Assembly (NCBI GenBank): GCA_016867725.1
Contig: VGIX01000056.1
Coordinates: forward strand, 1-9,118
Direction of reading: 5' to 3'
Source of the DNA: Candidatus Effluviviaceae Genus I sp.
GTDB taxonomy: Bacteria > Joyebacterota > Joyebacteria > Joyebacterales > Joyebacteraceae
Length of the DNA: 9,118 bases
The notes under the pieces were generated by a model. That model was not told where the DNA came from, did no database searches, and worked only from the letters and a program-made list of their open reading frames with translations. The translations under genes were made by a program, and so were the position numbers. This document shows positions 1-6,129 of the stretch, piece after piece; position 1 is the stretch's first letter, and every line of letters starts with the position of its first letter.

Positions 1-834
1 GAGTCTGCGGGCGCGCCCGACGCCCCATCGGAGAACCGCCGCGCCGAAGATGCCTGCGGCAACCGCGGCGACGGCGAGGAAGGCGAGCGATGCGCGCGTC
101 GCGGGGACGCCGGTCGATGCGGTCCCGCGAATGACGGCGAGCACGTGCGTCGTCGGGAGCGCGAGCGAGACGGGCCTCACCCACGCCGGAAGGAGGTCCG
201 CGGGGTAGCAGACCCCGCCGGCGACCAGCGACAGCATCCCGAGCGCCCACGACACTGGCTCGCCCTCCTTCGTCACGAGCACGATGCCCGCGGAGGCGAG
301 GCCGAGCCCGCACATGGCGATGACGTAGAACCCCGCCGCCGCGCCGACCGCAGCGGACATCTCGATCCGCAGTCCACCGAGCCGCGACACGAGCGCCACG
401 AACGCCGCGCCGCCGACGCACGCGCCGAGCACGTCCCAGACGCCCGACAGCAGAACCAGCCGCATCGGCGGACCGTGTGCGGCGAGAAGCTGCTCGAGCG
501 TTCCTTGCAGCTGCTCGCGCCGAACGGCCGACCGGAAGGCCCCGAGGCCCGCCGCCGCCGCGCCGTGCGCCGCAAGCCCGAGGAGCGCAAACTCCGTGTA
601 GCCCATCCCGTAGCGCGCCTCGAACCCGCCTCCGGCGCACGCGACGACCTTCCCGACGAGCGCGATGAGCGCGATCGACGCGATGGACCGGGCGAGCCCC
701 AGGACCAGCTGCACGCGATAGCTCAGCCGCGTCGCAACCGATCGGCACAGGAACGCCGCGAGAGCGCACGCGACGGCCGCCGCCTCGTCCCGCGCGCGAC
801 TCAGCCCGTCGGAGCGGCGTAGATGCGGTCGCAC
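1..834 (-). CDS. ABC-2 type transporter permease (3' end cut by window edge)
   Basis: This is an inner-membrane permease, the likely partner of the ATPase encoded just upstream. The frame is open from a GTG at 834 to the left edge (278 codons, no stop seen). About six hydrophobic segments are visible, near residues 43-65, 80-100, 126-150, 160-186, 194-215 and 248-270. ABC-2 family hallmarks are GTLEQLLAAHGPP (111-123) after the second segment and the CYPADLLPAWVRPVSLALP stretch (209-227) before the last. The GTG at 834 is chosen because AGGAGGT lies 7 nt upstream. A GTG at 837 is the alternative. The gene overlaps the ATPase by 34 nt, so translation is probably coupled. The stop is probably close beyond the edge, since ABC-2 permeases are usually about 240-280 residues. 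The substrate is not readable from sequence. Context suggests the modified peptide or a related molecule. This frame is easily missed because it lacks a stop in the window. Confidence 0.88.
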   Translation of the reverse strand, partial: MRPHLRRSDGLSRARDEAAAVACALAAFLCRSVATRLSYRVQLVLGLARSIASIALIALVGKVVACAGGGFEARYGMGYTEFALLGLAAHGAAAAGLGAFRSAVRREQLQGTLEQLLAAHGPPMRLVLLSGVWDVLGACVGGAAFVALVSRLGGLRIEMSAAVGAAAGFYVIAMCGLGLASAGIVLVTKEGEPVSWALGMLSLVAGGVCYPADLLPAWVRPVSLALPTTHVLAVIRGTASTGVPATRASLAFLAVAAVAAGIFGAAVLRWGVGRARRL

Positions 835-1496
835 CACACGACCTCCTCGCGCTCCTGCGCGGTGACGAGGATGGCCGCGCCACCGCCGGCCGCGCTTCGA
901 AGCGTCTCGACGATGGCCGCTCTCCCCTGCGCGTCCACGGCCGAGAGCGGCTCATCGAGGAGGGCGACGGGGCGCGACGGCAGGAGCGCGCGGGCGACCG
1001 ACAGCCGGGCCAGCGCGCCCCGGGAGAGGAACCGCACCGGCTCGTTCACCACGCTCTCGAGACCCAGGGCGGCGGCCAGCTCGGAGATCCCGTCGCGGAT
1101 GGCGCGGCCGCGCATCCCGGCGAGCCTCCCGAAGAAGGCGAGGTTCTGCCCAGCCGTCAGCCGCCAGTAGAACGAGCGGACCGACCCCAGTGAGAGCCCG
1201 ACGAGGCGGTACGCCGCTCCCGGGTCGGCGACGACGTCGTGGCCGCAGAGGAGAGCGCGACCCGACGACGGCGTCGCGAGGCCCGCGAGGATCCTGAGCG
1301 CGGTCGTCTTGCCGCAGCCGTTCGGGCCGACAATCGCGCAGACCTCGCCCGGGCCGACGTCCAGCGTGACGGGGGCCAGCCCGGCGCTGCCGCGTCTCCG
1401 CCGGCGGAACGTCTTCGAGATCCCGCGCGCCTCGATCGAGCCAGGCAGGCACGGGGCGCTCTCTCCCGCCACGTCCTCACGGCCCGCCCGCTGCAT
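801..1496 (-). CDS. ABC transporter ATP-binding protein
   Basis: This 231-residue nucleotide-binding subunit would energise the ABC-2 permease that follows. Visible motifs are Walker A GPNGCGKT (57-64), the family-typical SFYWRLTAGQNL (108-119) after the Q-loop position, Walker B VALLDEP (177-183) and D-loop SAVD (185-188). Three positions are non-standard. The signature reads LSRGA (157-161) instead of LSGGQ, the Q-loop glutamine is not apparent (SLGSVRSFY), and the H-loop histidine is replaced by Gln in VTAQEREE (211-218). The start at 1496 is preferred because GGAG sits 8 nt upstream. It overlaps the propeller gene by 20 nt. A GTG at 1472 is possible but has poor spacing. The same frame stays open upstream to 2357, but that part is a shadow of the propeller gene. 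The 34-nt overlap with the permease supports a two-component exporter. Catalytic competence is likely, given intact Walker motifs, but not certain. Confidence 0.93.
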   Translation of the reverse strand: MQRAGREDVAGESAPCLPGSIEARGISKTFRRRRRGSAGLAPVTLDVGPGEVCAIVGPNGCGKTTALRILAGLATPSSGRALLCGHDVVADPGAAYRLVGLSLGSVRSFYWRLTAGQNLAFFGRLAGMRGRAIRDGISELAAALGLESVVNEPVRFLSRGALARLSVARALLPSRPVALLDEPLSAVDAQGRAAIVETLRSAAGGGAAILVTAQEREEVVWCDRIYAAPTG

Positions 1497-2844
1497 GGCC
1501 TGTGCTCCACGCGCGCACGACGGATCCGCCGGAGGCGACCGCAACGAGATCGACGATGCCGTCGCCGTTGACGTCTCCATCCGCGGCGCACTGCGCTCCT
1601 CCCGCGATCGGCAGACGCCCGGTGAGCGAACCGTCCGTCGCCCGCAGCACGTACGTCGCCTTGGCATCCCACGCGATGAGGAGCGGCTCGTCGGCGGGAA
1701 GCGCGATGCACGGCCCGTAGACGTCCGACACCGAGTCGAACCTCCACAGCGTCTCGCCACGCCGCGGGGCGACGCCGTAGACGAACCCGTCGCACGACCC
1801 GAACACGAGATCCGCCCCGGGCCTCCCGTCGATCTCGATCGCGAGGAACTCCGTGATGGGCTCCCCGGACTCAGCGACGGCCTTGCGGAGGAACCGAGGC
1901 AGCCGGGGGTCGCGCGCGTACTCCGCGTGGACATCGAGCCCGAACTGCATGCGCGCGACCTGCTCGCCGCGGGGCGCGTCCAGAACGACCAGCGCGCCGG
2001 CGAAGCAGCCGACGGCGACGTCGCGTGCGCCTTCGCCGAGAAGGTCGAGCACCACCGGCCGGCTGCTCGCAACACCTTCGGGGGAGTACCGCGTCTTCTT
2101 GCCAAGCACGGTCGACCATCGCGTCGCGCCATCGGGATCGATGCAGACGAGCACGTTCCGCCTCTCGATGACCAACACCTCGTCACGGCCGTCGCCGTCG
2201 AGGTCGACCGGCGTCGCCTTCTCGAATCCCCCACCGAGCGCCCCGCGGTCCGGCTCGGTGCGGCGCACCCACAGGTCCCGCCACGACGCCCCGGAGACGG
2301 CGACGAGCAGGTCGTCGTGGTTGTGCCCCGCGGTGTAGATGAGGTCCGGGCGCTCATCGCCGTCGATCAGACCGAAGGCGATCTCGCCCACGGGGGCCTT
2401 CAGCGTGAGCGACCGAAGGAGCGAACCGTCATCGCCCGAGAGCACCTGCAGCGAGTCCTGCCACGCAACGACGAGCTCGGCGCCGCCGCCCGGCTCGACG
2501 TCGGCGACGGTGAACTCGATGCGGCCCGCCCACGCGCGTGTCCACCGCACGCTGCCGGTCGGACCGTCGAGCACGGTCACGCGCGAGAGCGCACCGCGCC
2601 TCCGCGCGACAACCACGGAATCATCCGCTCCGTCCCCGTCCAGGTCGTCCACGGCGACAGCGTGATATGCCTTCTCGACGCTGGTGAGCGCCCGCTCCCA
2701 GAGCAGCGTCCACGCCACGGCCGGCGCGTGGGCCGCCTCCTTCTCGCCTGCGCCTCCGATGCCGCTCAGCAGGAGCAGCGCCGCCAGACCAGCGCTCCGA
2801 GCGAGCGGACCCCGGCAAGATCGCGCCCGTGCCATCGTGCTCAT
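1477..2844 (-). CDS. Secreted FG-GAP/VCBS-type beta-propeller protein
   Basis: This 455-residue protein has an N-terminal Sec signal: Arg-rich residues 4-16, hydrophobic AGLAALLLLSGIGGAG to about 33, and likely cleavage before EKEAAHA. The mature part shows seven repeats with Asp/Gly calcium-loop-like signatures, near residues 66-75 (DLDGDGADD), 115-123, 159-167, 213-222 (DLDGDGRDE), 267-275, 337-345 and 423-432 (DVNGDGIVD). This fits a seven-bladed propeller of the FG-GAP/VCBS class. The start at 2844 is preferred over an in-frame ATG at 2886 because GGAGG lies 7 nt upstream and the signal peptide then sits at the N-terminus. The gene begins 50 nt after the peptide gene and its end overlaps the ATPase start. 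Five cysteines remain in the mature protein and no CXXCH heme motif is present. Its role is inferred: an extracytoplasmic binding or scaffold partner for the peptide product, or a subunit of a larger enzyme. No catalytic motif is recognised. Confidence 0.9.
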   Translation of the reverse strand: MSTMARARSCRGPLARSAGLAALLLLSGIGGAGEKEAAHAPAVAWTLLWERALTSVEKAYHAVAVDDLDGDGADDSVVVARRRGALSRVTVLDGPTGSVRWTRAWAGRIEFTVADVEPGGGAELVVAWQDSLQVLSGDDGSLLRSLTLKAPVGEIAFGLIDGDERPDLIYTAGHNHDDLLVAVSGASWRDLWVRRTEPDRGALGGGFEKATPVDLDGDGRDEVLVIERRNVLVCIDPDGATRWSTVLGKKTRYSPEGVASSRPVVLDLLGEGARDVAVGCFAGALVVLDAPRGEQVARMQFGLDVHAEYARDPRLPRFLRKAVAESGEPITEFLAIEIDGRPGADLVFGSCDGFVYGVAPRRGETLWRFDSVSDVYGPCIALPADEPLLIAWDAKATYVLRATDGSLTGRLPIAGGAQCAADGDVNGDGIVDLVAVASGGSVVRAWSTGHAAGGP

Positions 2845-2894
2845 GATCGCACCTCCGTTCTGTGGGGTCCTGCCCGCCCAGAGCATACGTCACC

Positions 2895-3080
2895 CTAGTC
2901 CTTGTCGACAAGGCACCAGTCCTGGGTCTGACACCCGGAGCCGTAGTCCGCGAGGATGCAGACGTCGGTGTTCGGGCACTGCGCGTAGTCAAGAAGACAG
3001 ATGTCCGTGTCAGGCGTCCTCTTCAGCACCATCGCCGGCACCGCCGTCCCGCTGACCAGCGTGAGATGCGTCATCGTCAT
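2895..3080 (-). CDS. Small Cys/Asp-rich peptide, putative radical SAM substrate (RiPP-like precursor)
   Basis: This 61-residue peptide lies immediately after the maturase gene. Its ATG overlaps the maturase stop (TGATG). A second ATG at 3074 has better spacing (8 nt) from the G-rich Shine-Dalgarno and may be the true start, giving 59 residues. The N-terminal half (to about residue 21, VLKR) has no Cys or Asp and looks like a leader. The C-terminal part holds all five Cys (28, 35, 41, 50, 56) and eight Asp. It forms three imperfect repeats with core [T/Q]-D-[I/V/W]-C-[L/I]-[L/V]-(A)-D: TDICLLD, TDVCILAD and QDWCLVD. Three CX3D motifs are present (CPNTD, CILAD, CQTQD). CX3D is the motif in which the maturase PapB makes Cys-Asp thioethers in freyrasin, and QhpD makes Cys-to-Asp/Glu thioethers in QhpC. 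The substrate role is inferred from position and composition. The gene is tiny, but its placement, Shine-Dalgarno and repeat pattern make it convincing. Confidence 0.85.
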   Translation of the reverse strand: MTMTHLTLVSGTAVPAMVLKRTPDTDICLLDYAQCPNTDVCILADYGSGCQTQDWCLVDKD

Positions 3081-5551
3081 CACCCCCCTTCGTCCGGCCA
3101 GGGGATCTCCATCGGGATGAGTGGCACGGCCGCGCTCGCGTCCGGCGCACCATGGCGTGGATCGGCGCAGCCCGCGACCTCCGGTCTGGGGTTCGTTCTC
3201 GCACACTGCTCGAGCCGGCCTCTCGCGGGCGGCGGAAGCGACGCGTGTAGCCACATCGAAAGCTCGAGGACGCGCCGCTTGATCCTGCAGCGCGTCGCCG
3301 ACTCTCCGCAGGCATCGGCCGGCGACGACACCAGATCATAGAGGCAAGGGCCCCCACAGACCCATCGCGCCCAGCAGTTGCCGCACGCGGCCGCGCGGTC
3401 CGAGAGCAGTCCGAGCAGCCGGGAGACGGCCGGTCTGTCGAGTCCGGCGTCCACGTCGCCGACGACATACGCCGCCTCGCCGCTGAACCTGTGGCACAGA
3501 CCAAGCGTTCCGTCCGCGGCCACGCTCACGTACGTCGCCCCCGCCCCGCAGCCTCGCACCCTCGGGTGACCCTGCGCGATGGCACGGATGGCCTCCGCGA
3601 AGTTCGCGACGACGGGGGCGCGCCCGCTCCTCACGCGGTCGAGCTCCGCGGCCGCCAGGTCGTCCAGCTCGGCGCAGACCCGGGCGGCGAACCCCGACGA
3701 CAGGGGCGCCCCGCTCACCGGAGAGAGGTGGACCGTGCCGGCTCCAAGCCCGACCAGATGCTCCACGAGGTCCCGTAGGCGCGGCGTCGCCTCGGTGACG
3801 GTCGTGCGCGCCGAGACGCGCAGCGTGGCGGGGAGCCGCGAGAGGTTGCGCGCGATGGCGTCGTACGACCCGCCGCCGTCCGGGAACCGCCGGTGTGCGT
3901 CGTGCGCGAGCCGGTCGCCGTCGATGCTCACCATGACGGCCGCCCCGACGGCGGCCAGGCGCGAGGCGACCTCCGGCGTCAGGAGCGTGCCGTTCGTTGT
4001 CACGTGGAGTGACAACGCGCGCCCCTCGGCCGTGGCCCGCGTCCGCGCGTGCCGTGCCGTGACCTCGATGAGAGCCGGATGAAGCAGCGGCTCCCCCCCG
4101 AAGAACACGACGGAGAGATGCGGAGCGCCGACGGACTCCTCGAAGAGAAGGTCGAGCGCGCGGAGCGCGACCTCCTCCGACATGAGGCCCCCGGCGCTCC
4201 CGCGAAGATAGCAGTAGTCGCAGCTGAGGTTGCATCCCCCCGAGACGTGCAACGCGAGCGAGGCGACGACTCCGGGCGCCGGCCGCGAGACGGGCCGTTC
4301 GGGTTCCGGCGGCGGGACGAGCCGGGCCGCCTCGTCGAGAACCTCGCGCACGGCCCGCCGTCCGTGGTTCATCTCAAGGACCGCGAGGTCGGGCGCTTTC
4401 GCCCCACGCTCGACACCTAGAAGAGTGTCCAGCGCGGCGGCGTCGGCCCGGAAGAGCATGGCGGAGCCGGGGTCGACGACGAACCCCTCGCCCGCGACGT
4501 CGAACGCGTGCAGGCGCGGCGAGGCGGCGCCCGGTCCCGCCGACTCGACGTCGCCTGTCGGGACCGCGGGCAGACGCCCGTCCGCCGCGGCCTTTTCGCC
4601 GCCTGCGCCGGCCGCCCCCGCTCGAAGCGCGATCACGCGCCTGCGCGACTCCCACCTGAGGCGGCTGAGGGTGTCGCCGCGCGCCCGCTCGAGATGCTCG
4701 GCCAGCGCGGAGGCGTCGAGCGCGAGCGCACCCGCCCGGGCGCGCCCATAGCCGTCGTCGATGAGCGCCGCGCTCGCGTCGATCACGCCGCACTCGACGG
4801 CCAGGCGGGTCAGCGCGTCGGTTGAGGCGCCCCGGGGCGGCTCCGCCATGCCGAGCCGCTCCGCGATCATCCAGAGCGGCACGGACCACCGGCCGGCGGC
4901 GCTGTCGTCCGCGAGGTCGGCCAGATCGTCGGTGATCTGGTACGCCGCGTGGTAGTCCACCACGATCTGCTCCAGCGCTCCGACCCACTCATCCCGGCCT
5001 GCCAGCATGGCCATCCCGACCGCCGACGTCTTGAGCGGCGACAGCCGAAGGCCCAACTGCCGAAGCGACGCCGGCAGCTCCCGCTCCGTGACCGCGTCGC
5101 GACCTCGCGGCGTTCTGAGCACCGCGCGCTCCCACGCGAGGCTCTCGAAGTACTCGGCCACATGTCTGTCGAGGTGGCGCCAGAGAGCGCTCGTTGCGTC
5201 GAACAGGCCCGACAGCTCACGCAGGAAGAGCGCGAGCGACAGGTCGGAGAAGCGGCATGCTTCGGGATCGAGGCGTTCATCCTCGTCGATGAGCCTGTCC
5301 TGCAGAAGGAAGTGAGCGGCGCCGAACGCGTTGGCGAGCGCCATCGTCCTCGCGGACCCGAGAGACGCACCCGACGGCAGCGCCTCCAGAAGCAGGAACG
5401 GCATGAGCAGGAGCATCCCGCCGCGGGCCATCGTGGCTCCCAGCGGCTCGCCGCGGCGCGCGTACGACGCCGCACCGAGAGCGGCTGCGGCCTCCGACGC
5501 TACGGCGCGAAGCTCCGCGCCGTAGCGCGGCTGCGGACGCCCGTGATGCAT
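3080..5551 (-). CDS. Isoprenoid-synthase-like domain fused to radical SAM/SPASM peptide maturase
   Basis: This is an 823-residue two-part protein. Residues about 1-305 resemble trans-isoprenyl diphosphate synthases: HFLLQDRLIDEDE (79-91; first Asp-rich motif degenerate, DRLID), KT at 174-175, and QITDDLADLADD (205-216) with an intact DDxxD. An Ala/Gly/Pro-rich linker (about 309-344) follows. Residues about 346-413 (LHAFDVAGEGFVVDPGSAMLFRAD...) resemble the N-terminal module of SCIFF-type and QhpD-type maturases. The radical SAM core has CNLSCDYC (C440, C444, C447) for the SAM-binding 4Fe-4S cluster and GGEP (485-488). The SPASM domain has C668, GX4C (C686), then CX2CX5CX3C (C723, C726, C732, C736), C748 and C755, enough for two auxiliary clusters. 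The likely cytoplasmic role is thioether or other cross-link formation on the adjacent peptide. The start at 5551 is preferred on domain boundaries, although its ribosome site (GAGAG) is weak. ATG 5656 and TTG 5677 would add a low-complexity extension through a hairpin. The role of the first domain is unknown. Confidence 0.9.
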   Translation of the reverse strand: MHHGRPQPRYGAELRAVASEAAAALGAASYARRGEPLGATMARGGMLLLMPFLLLEALPSGASLGSARTMALANAFGAAHFLLQDRLIDEDERLDPEACRFSDLSLALFLRELSGLFDATSALWRHLDRHVAEYFESLAWERAVLRTPRGRDAVTERELPASLRQLGLRLSPLKTSAVGMAMLAGRDEWVGALEQIVVDYHAAYQITDDLADLADDSAAGRWSVPLWMIAERLGMAEPPRGASTDALTRLAVECGVIDASAALIDDGYGRARAGALALDASALAEHLERARGDTLSRLRWESRRRVIALRAGAAGAGGEKAAADGRLPAVPTGDVESAGPGAASPRLHAFDVAGEGFVVDPGSAMLFRADAAALDTLLGVERGAKAPDLAVLEMNHGRRAVREVLDEAARLVPPPEPERPVSRPAPGVVASLALHVSGGCNLSCDYCYLRGSAGGLMSEEVALRALDLLFEESVGAPHLSVVFFGGEPLLHPALIEVTARHARTRATAEGRALSLHVTTNGTLLTPEVASRLAAVGAAVMVSIDGDRLAHDAHRRFPDGGGSYDAIARNLSRLPATLRVSARTTVTEATPRLRDLVEHLVGLGAGTVHLSPVSGAPLSSGFAARVCAELDDLAAAELDRVRSGRAPVVANFAEAIRAIAQGHPRVRGCGAGATYVSVAADGTLGLCHRFSGEAAYVVGDVDAGLDRPAVSRLLGLLSDRAAACGNCWARWVCGGPCLYDLVSSPADACGESATRCRIKRRVLELSMWLHASLPPPARGRLEQCARTNPRPEVAGCADPRHGAPDASAAVPLIPMEIPWPDEGG

Positions 5552-5593
5552 CGAGTCTCTCGCAAGGGGCGGTGACGGGGTCAGGCAAGCGGG

Positions 5594-5640
5594 ACGGCCG
5601 GCAGGCCTCGTGAGCCATCCCCGAGGTCGCTGCCGGCCGT
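5594..5640. repeat. Strong hairpin in the leader of the maturase gene
   Basis: A perfect 11-bp inverted repeat pairs ACGGCCGGCAG (5594-5604) with CTGCCGGCCGT (5630-5640). Nested inside it, CCTCG (5606-5610) pairs with CGAGG (5622-5626), leaving an 11-nt loop. It lies about 40 nt upstream of the chosen maturase start. It has no T-tract on either side, so it is not a classical intrinsic terminator. It could be an mRNA leader structure or a protein-binding site. Its presence argues against starting the maturase at 5656 or 5677. Confidence 0.7.
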
Positions 5641-5649
5641 CGAGGGAGG

Positions 5650-5710
5650 ACTCCATCCCTGGGGAGGAGGAGAGCAAGGAACCTGCCAGGGCAACCGCTC
5701 GGGATGGAGT
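5650..5710. repeat. Long-range inverted repeat upstream of the maturase gene
   Basis: ACTCCATCCC (5650-5659) is the exact reverse complement of GGGATGGAGT (5701-5710), and both arms extend by two more pairs past a one-base bulge. The 41-nt spacer contains a further small stem, TGCC/GGCA. Together with the hairpin at 5594-5640 this gives a highly folded leader of about 120 nt just ahead of the maturase gene. The function is unknown. A structured regulatory leader is one possibility. Confidence 0.55.
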
Positions 5711-5781
5711 TCCGACGAAGAGCTTGTGGTTCGGCCTCTTTCTGCGCTGGGCGGGCCATTGTCCGAAGCCCCGCCGCGACG

Positions 5782-5812
5782 GCTGTCTATCTCGATGACA
5801 GCTGGAGCGCTC
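5782..5812. repeat. Small inverted repeats after the candidate small ORF
   Basis: GCTGTC (5782-5787) pairs with GACAGC (5797-5802) across a 9-nt loop. It is directly followed by the 10-bp palindrome GGAGCGCTCC (5803-5812). They lie 25-55 nt past the stop of the candidate ORF at 5837-6007. No T-tract follows on the minus strand, so a terminator role is weakly supported. Confidence 0.35.
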
Positions 5813-5836
5813 CGAAGGCTCCTCGGTGTCAGGTTG

Positions 5837-6007
5837 TCACCCCAGGAACGGCGAGGCGATTCCGATGAGCAGGACCACGGCCATAGCCTTTGCTCTCGCC
5901 GTTCCCGGGAACAGCGAGGCCCCCAGGATCGGGGGCCTCATGTCAGCGGAAGGGAGAAGCAGGCCAAAGAGCGACCGGACTCGCCCCCCCTGCTTATTGG
6001 CATCCAT
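5837..6007 (-). CDS. Candidate 56-residue small protein with hydrophobic C-terminus
   Basis: This is a short ORF on the operon strand, starting ATG at 6007 and ending TGA at 5837. A purine-rich GGGAGAGG ends 5 nt before the ATG and is a good Shine-Dalgarno. The ORF is the first one downstream of the predicted sigma-54 promoter, about 56 nt after the expected transcription start. The N-terminus is basic (MDANKQGGRVR), the middle contains PSADMRPPILGASLFPG, and residues 41-56 (AMAVVLLIGIASPFLG) could form a short membrane segment. About 79% of third codon positions are G or C, roughly as expected for coding sequence here. There is no cysteine and no recognised family. Against it, two strong palindromes (5895-5918 and 5916-5939) lie inside, so the region may instead be a structured or operator sequence. 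If real, it could be a membrane accessory or a second peptide of the system. Confidence 0.42.
   Translation of the reverse strand: MDANKQGGRVRSLFGLLLPSADMRPPILGASLFPGTARAKAMAVVLLIGIASPFLG
5895..5939. repeat. Overlapping palindromes inside the candidate small ORF
   Basis: Positions 5895-5918 form a 24-bp palindrome with a single mismatched pair, centred on the perfect GTTCCCGGGAAC (5901-5912). It overlaps a second inverted repeat, GAGGCCCCC (5916-5924) with GGGGGCCTC (5931-5939), 9 bp with a 6-nt loop. On the minus strand the 9-bp stem is GC-rich but lacks a following U-tract. The two may be a dimer-protein operator, RNA structure, or constrained coding sequence. Confidence 0.6.
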
Positions 6008-6073
6008 GACCGCCTCTCCCTTCCATATCCTGGCTTCAAGACTCTGCTCTCAGGTGCTGCCGCGTCCCCTTAG

Positions 6074-6089
6074 GGCATGGGCTGTGCCA
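6074..6089 (-). promoter_or_regulatory. Sigma-54 (-24/-12) promoter for the peptide operon
   Basis: On the minus strand this site reads TGGCACAGCCCATGCC. It has a perfect TGGCAC -24 element and a TGC -12 element, with the invariant GG and GC exactly ten bases apart as sigma-54 RNA polymerase requires (consensus TGGCACG-N4-TTGC). Transcription would start near 6063 and run toward the candidate small ORF and the maturase gene. The site lies about 270 bp after the end of an adjacent sigma-54 activator gene, which is the classic arrangement of an activator beside its target. It is an inference from one motif match, but the context is strong. Confidence 0.75.
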
Positions 6090-6129
6090 GAACGCCGGAT
6101 CGCCGGGAAGAACCGCCACGACTGAGGCG

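Noticed and set aside
1497-2357. Extension of the ATPase frame upstream to 2357
   Set aside because: This part is Ser/Arg/Thr-rich shadow of the propeller gene. The ATPase domain begins just after 1496, where a ribosome site lies 8 nt upstream.
1309-2898. 529-codon open frame on the plus strand
   Set aside because: It is antisense to the propeller and ATPase genes, has Arg/Pro-rich low-complexity composition typical of GC-rich shadow frames, and shows no domain motif.
1477-3080. Heme c (CXXCH) sites expected if this were a true quinohemoprotein amine dehydrogenase operon
   Set aside because: No CXXCH occurs in the peptide or the propeller, so the qhp gene names were not assigned.
5552-5677. 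Longer maturase start at ATG 5656 or TTG 5677
   Set aside because: The extra residues are Pro/Arg/Ser-rich, overlap strong inverted repeats, and precede the natural start of the isoprenoid-synthase-like domain. Not fully excluded, because the ribosome site at 5551 is weak.
5277-5759. 160-codon minus-strand ORF starting at 5759
   Set aside because: Most of it is out of frame within the isoprenoid-synthase-like domain and Arg/Ala/Pro-rich. No Shine-Dalgarno was seen before its ATG.
5826-6125. 99-codon plus-strand ORF in the intergenic region
   Set aside because: It runs opposite to all genes, crosses the sigma-54 promoter and the candidate small ORF, and no clear ribosome site or family feature was found.
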